DNA of 41,084 bases from a virus. Made by a program: the position numbers and the translations under genes. Numbering within the stretch: position 1 is the stretch's first letter; each line of letters starts with the position of its first letter. The notes under the pieces are model-generated. The model saw nothing but the letters and a program-made list of their open reading frames with translations, was not told where the DNA came from and ran no database searches. Location of the stretch: positions 1 to 41,084 of IMG/VR virus record IMGVR_UViG_3300017752_003571. One strand, written 5' to 3'. Shown here piece by piece: positions 7,362-14,242 of the stretch.

Positions 7362-7954
7362 TGTGTATGTTTGAAACCGTCAAAGAGTTTGAAAGAAGCA
7401 TTGCAGACTATTACAATGCACCATTTGCTGTAGCAACGGATAGTTGTACTCATTCTATCGAACTTTGCCTACGTTACTTGCAACCCGACCAAGTAAAGAT
7501 ACCTGCAAGAACATATATCAGTATTCCTTTTACACTAATGAAGTTAAACATCAAGTGGGAATTCCTTGATGCTTCTTGGAAAGAAGAATATGTATTAGGT
7601 GGCACAAGAATTATTGATGGTGCTGTTAGTTTCAAACGTGGTAGTTATTTGCCAGATACTTTTAAGTGTTTAAGTTTTCAATATAAAAAAATGTTAGGAC
7701 TTGGACGAGGTGGTGCAATACTTTGTAGCACACAGAATGATTATGATATTTTAAAAGCAATGGCACATGATGGTAGGACTGACGACAAGCCATGGGGCGA
7801 ACAAGACATTCAATACATAGGTTATCATTATTACATGACTCCTGAAACTGCGGCACAAGGTATTGACTTGTTAAAAACAGTAAAAGAAGAAGAACAGAAA
7901 ATTTGGAGTAGCGATGACTATCCATACTTGCCTGATATGAAAGTTTTTAAATGA
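7361..7954 (+). CDS. Minimal DegT/DnrJ/EryC1/StrS-type PLP aminotransferase
   Basis: 197 aa, about half the usual 360-400 aa of the family. The N-terminal part matches the start of sugar aminotransferases (FERSIADYYNA, then a D-S-C-T-H-S-I-E-L stretch in place of the usual SGTxAL). KIPARTYIS follows, then IIDGAVS (Asp86, the PLP-nitrogen Asp) and LSFQYKKMLGLGRGGA, where Lys110 is the expected Schiff-base lysine. The small C-terminal domain, which shapes the sugar pocket, is almost absent. The enzymes convert a keto-sugar nucleotide to an amino-sugar with glutamate or glutamine as donor. The key residues are intact, so it is probably a reduced but functional form. The start could be the ATG at 7361 or 7367; neither has a Shine-Dalgarno. 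The stop overlaps the amidinotransferase ATG (ATGA), the same pairing of functions as StrS-type and StrB-type genes in guanidino-sugar pathways. Confidence 0.78.
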   Translation: MCMFETVKEFERSIADYYNAPFAVATDSCTHSIELCLRYLQPDQVKIPARTYISIPFTLMKLNIKWEFLDASWKEEYVLGGTRIIDGAVSFKRGSYLPDTFKCLSFQYKKMLGLGRGGAILCSTQNDYDILKAMAHDGRTDDKPWGEQDIQYIGYHYYMTPETAAQGIDLLKTVKEEEQKIWSSDDYPYLPDMKVFK

Positions 7955-8919
7955 ATACAAACGAATGGGGTCAACTTAGAAAAGTAATAGTTGGAGTTGC
8001 AGATCATGCAAAGATACCTGATGATATTGATATTAGTTTACGCTGTGTAAACTTTGCTGATAAGTTAGACGAAACAGAAATTATCAAAGGACCTTATCCA
8101 AATAAGGTTATTGAAGAAGCAAATGAAGACTTAGAAACATTTGTAGAATTTTTACAAGCAGAAAATGTAGAAGTTGTACGTCCTGAGAAAACAAATTGTA
8201 ATTACTATAACTACTGTCCAAGAGATAGTGTACTTGTACACGGTAATCTAACACTTGCTACACCGATGCCTATACGAGCAAGAAAGGGTGAGTGGAGAGC
8301 ATTTCAACATCATTTAGATAATCCTAAAGAAATACGTTGCTTCAATGAAAGTCAATTATACAACAAAGACTGTATTGGCAATAAAGATATTTTAGCACTC
8401 AATGAATACAGTCCTGCATTTGATGCCGCTAATATTATTCGTGCAAACGATCAACTGCTATACTTGGTTAGTAATAGTGCAAACAAGTTAGGTGCAAACT
8501 TATTACAAGGGGCTTTAGGTTCTACTGCTAAAGTAAATCTACTGCAAGACGTTTATAGTTATATGCACATTGACAGTACTGTTGCATTTTTGCGTGAAGG
8601 GTTATTACTTGTTAATCCAAGTAGAATAAAAGTAAGAGAAGATTTGCCTGAGCCATTTAGAAATTGGGATATTATATGGTGTCCTGAACCTGTAGACATT
8701 GGTCACTTTCCTAAATGGTGTAATGCAAGTACATGGATTAACATGAATTTGTTTAGTGTAAATACAAAGTTAGTTGCATTAGAAGAACACCAAGAGGATC
8801 TAAGACATCTCCTTGAGCACCAAGGAATAGAGTGTGCTATGTTACCAATGCGACATCAACGTACACTTGGCGGTGGCTTTCACTGCGTAACATTGGATGT
8901 AAAAAGAGATGTGGACTAA
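7951..8919 (+). CDS. Amidinotransferase (glycine / inosamine-phosphate amidinotransferase family)
   Basis: 322 aa, close to the family's usual length. It opens with the family's N-terminal strand (EWGQLRKVIVGVAD). CPRDSVLVHGN comes next (Arg91-Asp92), then YSPAFDAANI with Asp158, YMHIDSTVAF with His206, and finally GGGFHCVTLD with the nucleophile Cys312. The Asp-His-Cys set is that of arginine:glycine and arginine:inosamine-phosphate amidinotransferases, which move an amidino group from arginine to an amine to give a guanidino product plus ornithine. It overlaps the aminotransferase gene by four bases and the oxygenase gene by 11 bases. The amine acceptor could be the amino-sugar made by the upstream enzyme. 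Hydrolase members (arginine deiminase type) share the fold, but the overall motif order fits the transferases better. Confidence 0.85.
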   Translation: MNTNEWGQLRKVIVGVADHAKIPDDIDISLRCVNFADKLDETEIIKGPYPNKVIEEANEDLETFVEFLQAENVEVVRPEKTNCNYYNYCPRDSVLVHGNLTLATPMPIRARKGEWRAFQHHLDNPKEIRCFNESQLYNKDCIGNKDILALNEYSPAFDAANIIRANDQLLYLVSNSANKLGANLLQGALGSTAKVNLLQDVYSYMHIDSTVAFLREGLLLVNPSRIKVREDLPEPFRNWDIIWCPEPVDIGHFPKWCNASTWINMNLFSVNTKLVALEEHQEDLRHLLEHQGIECAMLPMRHQRTLGGGFHCVTLDVKRDVD

Positions 8920-9403
8920 AGGTAAATGCCCTGTACTATGGGACGAAGGATACAAATATTTTAATTACGTTAGACAACCTATTACAGGTGCTGAGTCTGA
9001 TACGTGGCGTGAGCAAGGTTATACGCATGAAACTACAACAGGTAAAATGTATGACAGTCGTAATCCTATGCCTGACTATGCTGAACAAGTTGCACAATTA
9101 TTAAACTTAAAAAACTGTGGATTTGTATTTTATAAAATGGATACATTAGATATTATGCCTACCCATGTTGATCATTATAATACATATTGTAAAGTTTTTA
9201 ATCAGAAGCATGAAGATGTAAGACGTGCTATTGTATTCTTAGAAGATTGGAAACCAGGACACTACTTTGAAGTAGATAGTACTGCACTTGTAAATTGGAA
9301 AGCAGGTGAGTTTGTTTTATGGCATCCCGAAGTACCACATGCGGCCAGCAACATTGGTGTTGATCCAAGATACACTTTACAGATTACTGGCACCTACTGG
9401 TAA
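8909..9403 (+). CDS. 2OG-Fe(II) oxygenase-like protein
   Basis: 164 aa. The iron ligands are visible: THVDHYNTY with His86 and Asp88, then WHPEVPHAASN with His144, and RYTLQITG with Arg154 ten residues later, the usual 2-oxoglutarate anchor. Strands RRAIVFLEDW and GHYFEVD between them fit the jelly roll, and WKAGEFVLW precedes the distal His as in known members. It is a small single-domain enzyme without targeting signals. Its start lies 11 bases inside the amidinotransferase gene and its stop overlaps the next start by one base. It may hydroxylate the product of the aminotransferase/amidinotransferase pair; arginine-derived and sugar substrates are both possible. The family is well supported, the substrate is not. 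Confidence 0.8.
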   Translation: MWTKGKCPVLWDEGYKYFNYVRQPITGAESDTWREQGYTHETTTGKMYDSRNPMPDYAEQVAQLLNLKNCGFVFYKMDTLDIMPTHVDHYNTYCKVFNQKHEDVRRAIVFLEDWKPGHYFEVDSTALVNWKAGEFVLWHPEVPHAASNIGVDPRYTLQITGTYW

Positions 9404-10425
9404 TGTTTTCACAAGATATTTTCTGGGGTAACTTACCTGTTAAGTCTACCAAGTTAGGCTCAATGTTTAATGAACTGTTTGAACATTGGTTTCCTAAAGA
9501 GCCTTTTATTATTTTTACTGGTACAAACAAAATAAACTTTGATAAGTTTCCTCTTACTCCTAAGATAGCAAAGAAACTTAAAACACTCAGCATATATTTG
9601 TACGAGCCGTTAAGTTTATACGAAGTTGGCAAAAAGCATAACAGAGATTTCTTTAGTGAATTCAAAGGTGGTGAAAATCTTTATGCTGATGAGTTAGACA
9701 GTATATTAGCATTTAGTGAAACACTAAAAGATGTAGAGATTACTGTATACACCTGTGATTATAATGTAGAGAAACATATAAAAGATTATCCGTTTAAACT
9801 AAAATGCTTTGATATATTTTTACGCAATCAGTTTAATGGCGGTGTGCTTACAGTTAATAATGATATTGACAAACACTTTATCTGTCCTAATTGGCGTTAC
9901 AGTTTACACAGACGCTTAATAATAGAACACCTACAAGACACTCCAGGTTATTATAGTTGGGCGTTTAGTAATCCTCCATTAAGTATTGATACAGAATTAC
10001 AAAGTGTAGATCCTGCACATAAAAAATGGCCTGAAGGAAACTTAAATGGTCCAGCAGGACTATCTAAGTATTACGCAAAGAGTTTTTGTGTAGTTGCAAA
10101 CGAAACACGCTTCTATCAACCAACAGGAAATTTTAGTGAAAAAACTGTTAATGCAATGATACACAAACGCCCGTTTGTTTGCGTTGCTCCGCCTTACACA
10201 TTAGAATATATCCGCAAGTTAGGATTTAAAACATTCAGTTGGGACGAAAGTTATGATACTGAAGAAGACCATATCAAACGTATGAATAAAATACGTTACT
10301 TGTTAGATAGTATAAAATTAATGAGTATTGAGCAGTGTAAAGATATGCTTATTGAAATGGACGATGTGCTTACACACAATCAAACACTTGCGGCTAAGGT
10401 TTACAAGAATCATAAAATTCTTTAA
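9403..10425 (+). CDS. Glycosyltransferase-like protein (GT10/exostosin-like C-terminal motif)
   Basis: 340 aa. I do not recognise the N-terminal half. The C-terminal half has an FCVVANETRF strand, a FSEKTVNAMIHKRPFVCVAP segment and a GFKTFSWDESYD segment. Together these resemble the donor-binding region of GT-B glycosyltransferases such as fucosyltransferase family 10 and exostosin, where an E-K pair after a family-specific N or E contacts the nucleotide sugar. The gene starts with a one-base overlap (TAATG) on the oxygenase gene and is the last of the island. Its final 32 bases overlap the opposing radical-SAM gene. A role in transferring the sugar made by the preceding three enzymes fits its position. 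The family assignment is tentative. Confidence 0.5.
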   Translation: MFSQDIFWGNLPVKSTKLGSMFNELFEHWFPKEPFIIFTGTNKINFDKFPLTPKIAKKLKTLSIYLYEPLSLYEVGKKHNRDFFSEFKGGENLYADELDSILAFSETLKDVEITVYTCDYNVEKHIKDYPFKLKCFDIFLRNQFNGGVLTVNNDIDKHFICPNWRYSLHRRLIIEHLQDTPGYYSWAFSNPPLSIDTELQSVDPAHKKWPEGNLNGPAGLSKYYAKSFCVVANETRFYQPTGNFSEKTVNAMIHKRPFVCVAPPYTLEYIRKLGFKTFSWDESYDTEEDHIKRMNKIRYLLDSIKLMSIEQCKDMLIEMDDVLTHNQTLAAKVYKNHKIL

Positions 10426-11761
10426 GTTCAGGAAACGTTTCAACAAGGTTGCTATTGCTACGTTTGTCATATTGCGTAAACCAATTGTAAAAAGTTTTAC
10501 GTCCTATTGCTAACTTCTTATCATCATAGGTAGTTGTACGCATATAGTCTACAACACGTCTAAAACGCTCATACTCCAACAAACTAAACTTATGGCGGTC
10601 ACTGTCATCAACGTTATCTCCGATGTACTGTAGGTGCCTTGTCATGTACGGAATGAACTGTTCTTTAGGCAATATGTTCATGTCAAACTGTATTGGCTCT
10701 TTTAAGTACGGAGTATCAAATCTAATGTTTTGCCATTGTATACCTGCATTTGCTCTTGTGTATTTTTTACGCCATTCAAGTATTTTCTTAAGAAGCAAAT
10801 CAAAACTTGTTACAGCAAACAAATTGAATGTAATCATAAACGTTACAGGATAACCAAGTTCAGTTAGATAGTAATCTAAATTCTTTTCCCATAGTTCAAT
10901 ATCTAATCCACGTCTTGTATATTCTGCTTTAGGTCCCCAAGTGTCTATGCTTGTGTATAGTTTGAAACTTCTTATACAGTTCTTTGCTTTAAGTTCTTTC
11001 ACACGTTCTACAAGTTTGTGTACAAGAGATTCCTTAACACCCATGTTACTGTTTACTTCAATTTGTATATGAGGTTTAGGATTTGCTTCAAGTTCATCAA
11101 ACAAACGCCAAGTACTTTTGTGCATTAAAGGTTCGCCACCAGTAATACGTAAGATGTTTAGTGTCTTACTAACTTCAGGCCACCACTTCCACCATGCTTC
11201 TACATATGGATTAGTTTCTTCTTCATAAAGTTCAAACCAATCAATGTCATTACGGTGTGCTGATACATCTGTGTACGGACCTTCTTTTTTAATTTCATTA
11301 AAGTATCTACTACTAAATTTAGGGTGACAGTATCCGCATTTAAAATTACATTCATTACTAAAGTTTACTTCAATGTATTCAGGATTAATATTATAATCCC
11401 ACGGATTGTTTTTTATCTCTTCGATACGTTTAGGTGTGTATATACTTGTTGTTTTAATATGCCTATCACTGATGTAGTCTTTACCCATACATTCAATGTT
11501 CCAACAATATTGACAACCGCTTGGCTTCTCTCCGGCAAGCATTTGTTTACGTTCTTGTTTCTTTTGCGGAGTATTATGTAATTGACTTGGATTATCAATT
11601 AAACCTTCGAGTGGTATTTTATGCGGAGCAGGGTGATAACAACTGTGTGTTTCTCCTGTTTGCAAATATATTGTTACATGGTGCCATTTAGCCAAGCAGA
11701 ATGTAGGCGAGATTTTATCTGCCTCTGGCATTATTTTTTTAATTTGTTCTACTTCGCTCAT
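10394..11761 (-). CDS. Radical SAM enzyme with N-terminal twitch domain
   Basis: 455 aa, complete. The N-terminal region carries the auxiliary-cluster cysteines (FCLAKWHHV Cys22, HSCYHP Cys41, then CQYC at 83-86 and Cys91). The radical-SAM core begins with ECNFKCGYC (Cys138, Cys142, Cys145), followed by LRITGGEPLMHK near residue 205 and IEVNSNMG. This matches the partial gene at 1-680 in layout, even to the position of the first core cysteine, so the two are likely paralogues. A long C-terminal tail rich in aromatic residues follows the core. The start overlaps the preceding membrane-protein gene by ATGA. Phage enzymes of this kind are recognised as a family, but their substrates are undetermined as far as I know. 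Confidence 0.88.
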   Translation of the reverse strand: MSEVEQIKKIMPEADKISPTFCLAKWHHVTIYLQTGETHSCYHPAPHKIPLEGLIDNPSQLHNTPQKKQERKQMLAGEKPSGCQYCWNIECMGKDYISDRHIKTTSIYTPKRIEEIKNNPWDYNINPEYIEVNFSNECNFKCGYCHPKFSSRYFNEIKKEGPYTDVSAHRNDIDWFELYEEETNPYVEAWWKWWPEVSKTLNILRITGGEPLMHKSTWRLFDELEANPKPHIQIEVNSNMGVKESLVHKLVERVKELKAKNCIRSFKLYTSIDTWGPKAEYTRRGLDIELWEKNLDYYLTELGYPVTFMITFNLFAVTSFDLLLKKILEWRKKYTRANAGIQWQNIRFDTPYLKEPIQFDMNILPKEQFIPYMTRHLQYIGDNVDDSDRHKFSLLEYERFRRVVDYMRTTTYDDKKLAIGRKTFYNWFTQYDKRSNSNLVETFPELKEFYDSCKP

Positions 11762-12003
11762 TGAATCCAGTTATAAATTCCACGCATGGCAAGTACCAAA
11801 TAAAATAATTCCATTAATGCTCTTGGTGTGTCACCATCTTTCCAACCCATATAAATCCAAATGATGCAACTAAAACATGCAACACCCCAGCCTATGGCTT
11901 GCCAAGAAGGATCACCTCCACTTAAAATAAATGCAGACGCCATAGCAAGAAAAAATCCTAACCATCGCCATCCGTTAATATTATGATAGTATCTAATTTT
12001 CAT
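11758..12003 (-). CDS. Small membrane protein with three predicted helices
   Basis: 81 aa. Three hydrophobic stretches are seen: WLGFFLAMASAFILSG (about residues 13-28), AIGWGVACFSCIIWIYMGW (36-54) and LMELFYLVLAMRGIYNW (63-79). The short loops contain WKDGDTPR between the last two. The last helix, with its GIYNW end, resembles the small helical repeats of PnuC-like or PQ-loop-like transporters, but the length allows only half of such a transporter, so it would have to form oligomers. It overlaps both neighbours by four bases, so it is made together with a glycosyltransferase-like protein and a radical-SAM enzyme. I do not recognise the family; anchoring the modification enzymes at the inner membrane or exporting a product are possibilities only. 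Confidence 0.65.
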   Translation of the reverse strand: MKIRYYHNINGWRWLGFFLAMASAFILSGGDPSWQAIGWGVACFSCIIWIYMGWKDGDTPRALMELFYLVLAMRGIYNWIQ

Positions 12004-12893
12004 TTTCGTCTAATTACCCTATCTCCGTTTACATAAACATGTTTAAAAAACTTGCTTTGCTCTTTGTCTAATGCTCGTGTACTTATCGGTAAGTCAAATG
12101 CGTTTTGTAAATGTTCGCCAAGATTAAATATCTCTTCTTCACATTGTCCTTTGTCAAACGAATCGTACAAGTCATTCCAGTATTTGTTTAAGTATTCAAA
12201 ATCTCTTGTCTGTGTATGGTCCCAATCAGTAAGCATTGTTTTATAACAACCCTCTCTTGCACCCATAATACTCCATAATCCATTTGTAACATCTGCACCC
12301 ACTTGCATCCACACCAGTAATCTATGATAATTCTGCCACCATAGTTCACTAAAGTCTTTAATAACTTTACCTTGATCTAAACTCATCTTAACACCCTCAC
12401 GGAAACCTGCTCTCCATGCTTGTTGTGGTGTTGAACTTATAATACTTGTTGAGTAGTTTTGATTAAGTTGATAGTAGTTGTCAAAGTAACAAAACTCAAT
12501 ACTTGTTTGATCAGTTCCGTCTGTGTTTTCATGTGTTTGCATATTCTTAACAAACTCTTTAGTCCACATTTTTAAACTGCCGTTACCATACATTAGTCCG
12601 TTGACATCAATTTTACCACACCAACTAAACTGGTAATCATCATCTACACCTAATTTGTCTAAGTCTAACACTACTTCTATAAATTTAGGATCAATAATAG
12701 TGTCACCGTCTACAGTAACAAAGTGTTTTGTATCGGATAAGTCTGCACAGGCTTTGTGTGCGGCGTCTGAACCTTCTACACCATGTACACGTTTTGCCCA
12801 CGGCACTTTGCGTTTTAGGTCTGCCCAGTTTTCTTCAGCATTAGGCTCGTCATAACTTAAAAAGATAATATCCTGTTCAGCGATTTTAATCAT
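12000..12893 (-). CDS. Glycosyltransferase-like protein with DGD motif, paralogue of the one at 4563-5252
   Basis: 297 aa. It begins with a beta strand (DIIFLSYDEPNAEENW), then PWAKRVHGVEGSDAAHKAC, and reaches HFVTVDGDTII with Asp62-Gly-Asp64 as the likely metal/nucleotide-binding motif. MYGNGSLKMW, QAWRAGFREGVKM and MQVGADVTNGLWSIMGAREG follow. Each block has a counterpart in the 229-aa protein at 4563-5252, which shows common ancestry; this copy is about 70 residues longer at the C-terminus. No membrane segment or signal peptide is seen. Its start overlaps the upstream gene by eight bases and its stop forms ATGA with the membrane protein. The role as a glycosyltransferase is inferred from the DxD pattern. 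Confidence 0.62.
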   Translation of the reverse strand: MIKIAEQDIIFLSYDEPNAEENWADLKRKVPWAKRVHGVEGSDAAHKACADLSDTKHFVTVDGDTIIDPKFIEVVLDLDKLGVDDDYQFSWCGKIDVNGLMYGNGSLKMWTKEFVKNMQTHENTDGTDQTSIEFCYFDNYYQLNQNYSTSIISSTPQQAWRAGFREGVKMSLDQGKVIKDFSELWWQNYHRLLVWMQVGADVTNGLWSIMGAREGCYKTMLTDWDHTQTRDFEYLNKYWNDLYDSFDKGQCEEEIFNLGEHLQNAFDLPISTRALDKEQSKFFKHVYVNGDRVIRRK

Positions 12894-13449
12894 TTATGAC
12901 TCCTGTGCTATAACTATTGAACAACTTATTAGTATATAAGTCGTATTGTTTTATTATAACATCATCTTGGTCAAATTGCAAGTCTAAATTTGCATCTGAC
13001 AAGTTAAATTTTAATGTTCTATGCAGTTTATATGGATCGTTTTTATCTACAACACTAAAATTCTTAATCGTTTGTAGTGTTACAGTATTCTTTTCTAATG
13101 TTTTAGCAAATAGTGTACCAAACTGTAGTTGCCATGTTTTAGTTTTGTAATTTTTAATAACATTAATGTCTGCTTCTATATTATTAGGTATCTTGTATAT
13201 ACTATTGTTAACATTGTATTCAAAACGTTCTTCTTCATGTACATTAACAAGTTCATACATGGTTGATGTTGGATTAAATTGAACTTTATAGTGTAAGAAG
13301 TTTTCCGAGCCGTCTAATAGTCCTGCTACTGCTTTTGGATCTACTTCAATATGCTGTTTTGTTGGGTATGAAGTAATCGTTAGGATACTTCCTGTCTTAG
13401 AATCAAACTCTATATATGTTTGTACTTCATCTTTATGCATATCTGTCAT
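12886..13449 (-). CDS. Unknown beta-rich protein
   Basis: 187 aa from the ATG at 13449. The open frame extends to 13512, but that part runs inside the upstream glycosyltransferase gene. GGATAAG lies just before 13449; the next ATG, at 13440, would give the 8-bp overlap (ATGCATAA) seen at several other junctions, so either start is possible. The protein is dominated by alternating hydrophobic and polar residues typical of beta strands (TYIEFDSKTGSILTITSYP, KTWQLQFGTLF, LDLQFDQDDVIIKQYDLYT), with no cysteines, no signal peptide and no membrane segment. I do not recognise it. It lies between glycosyltransferases, downstream of the fibre genes; a virion surface or chaperone role is as plausible as an enzymatic one. 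Confidence 0.6.
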   Translation of the reverse strand: MTDMHKDEVQTYIEFDSKTGSILTITSYPTKQHIEVDPKAVAGLLDGSENFLHYKVQFNPTSTMYELVNVHEEERFEYNVNNSIYKIPNNIEADINVIKNYKTKTWQLQFGTLFAKTLEKNTVTLQTIKNFSVVDKNDPYKLHRTLKFNLSDANLDLQFDQDDVIIKQYDLYTNKLFNSYSTGVIND

Positions 13450-14242
13450 AAAACTTATCCGTAAAATCTTTTTCAGTGTAATGAAACACTGTATCTTGTA
13501 AATGACCACCAACTCTTAACTGTGCTTCATTGTTAACAAAACAACTTACACGATCTTGCCATTTCTTTGTTTGTGTTTTCCATGTTTGTACATAAGGTTT
13601 CATATGTACAAAAGTTGGAAACGCTAAAGTCTTGTTTGTAACTTTGTTTTCTACACCTAACATCTTAATTGCAATACTTGTACATACATCTACACTGGCA
13701 ATCTTTTGCATACGCTTGGGTGCATACTTTTCATAACACTCTTCCCAGTGTTTCATTGTGTATTCTAATGCATGATAAAACTCTTTTGCAAAGTCAGACT
13801 TTTTAAAGTAGTGCAATGCAACATAAATGTTGGGTAAGTTGTTTGCTTCAAACATTTTCCTATAATATGTTGCATTAAGTTTACATTGTTTATAATCTGT
13901 AACGTTTGTTGTATAGAAAACTTCATAATTTTGCATTAAGTTCCACCAATTAGATAAGTTATGACACACTAACATGTCTGTGTCTAATACAAATGTACTG
14001 TCATATGGACATGCATGGTATATCTTCCAACGGTTTTGAACTTTCCACTTGTGTTCTTCTGCTTTATCTTCCCACGGTATAGGTACAATATCATCGAATA
14101 GTTCTGTACGCTCTACATTGTCATTAGTAATTAAACAAATCTTACTATCTGGATTAGTTTTCCTAATACTCAATGCTAATAATTCTGCTTGACGTATATA
14201 ATTGTATTCACTATTTTGTGCAAGGAAAGTAAAATTAGGCAT
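13433..14242 (-). CDS. GT8-like glycosyltransferase
   Basis: 269 aa from the ATG at 14242. The open frame begins two codons earlier at a TTG, but GGAAGGG upstream and the 8-bp overlap with the preceding stop favour the ATG. The N-terminal half fits a GT-A fold of the glycogenin/lipopolysaccharide galactosyltransferase kind: FTFLAQNSEYNYIRQAELLA, then ICLITNDNV, then STFVLDTDMLV with the Asp87-Thr-Asp89 DxD motif. The C-terminal VFHYTEKDF may supply the metal-binding His that this family has after the DxD. It is homologous to the next gene upstream (14235-15056), and the two probably arose by tandem duplication. The acceptor is unknown: host surface glycan or virion protein. Confidence 0.7.
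   Translation of the reverse strand: MPNFTFLAQNSEYNYIRQAELLALSIRKTNPDSKICLITNDNVERTELFDDIVPIPWEDKAEEHKWKVQNRWKIYHACPYDSTFVLDTDMLVCHNLSNWWNLMQNYEVFYTTNVTDYKQCKLNATYYRKMFEANNLPNIYVALHYFKKSDFAKEFYHALEYTMKHWEECYEKYAPKRMQKIASVDVCTSIAIKMLGVENKVTNKTLAFPTFVHMKPYVQTWKTQTKKWQDRVSCFVNNEAQLRVGGHLQDTVFHYTEKDFTDKFYDRYA

Noticed and set aside
8832-9104. Plus-strand open frame of 90 codons overlapping the amidinotransferase and oxygenase genes
   Set aside because: Out of frame with two well-supported genes and without a family motif.
13450-13512. Longer start of the beta-rich unknown gene
   Set aside because: Would add 21 residues coded inside the glycosyltransferase gene; a GGATAAG site lies just before 13449.
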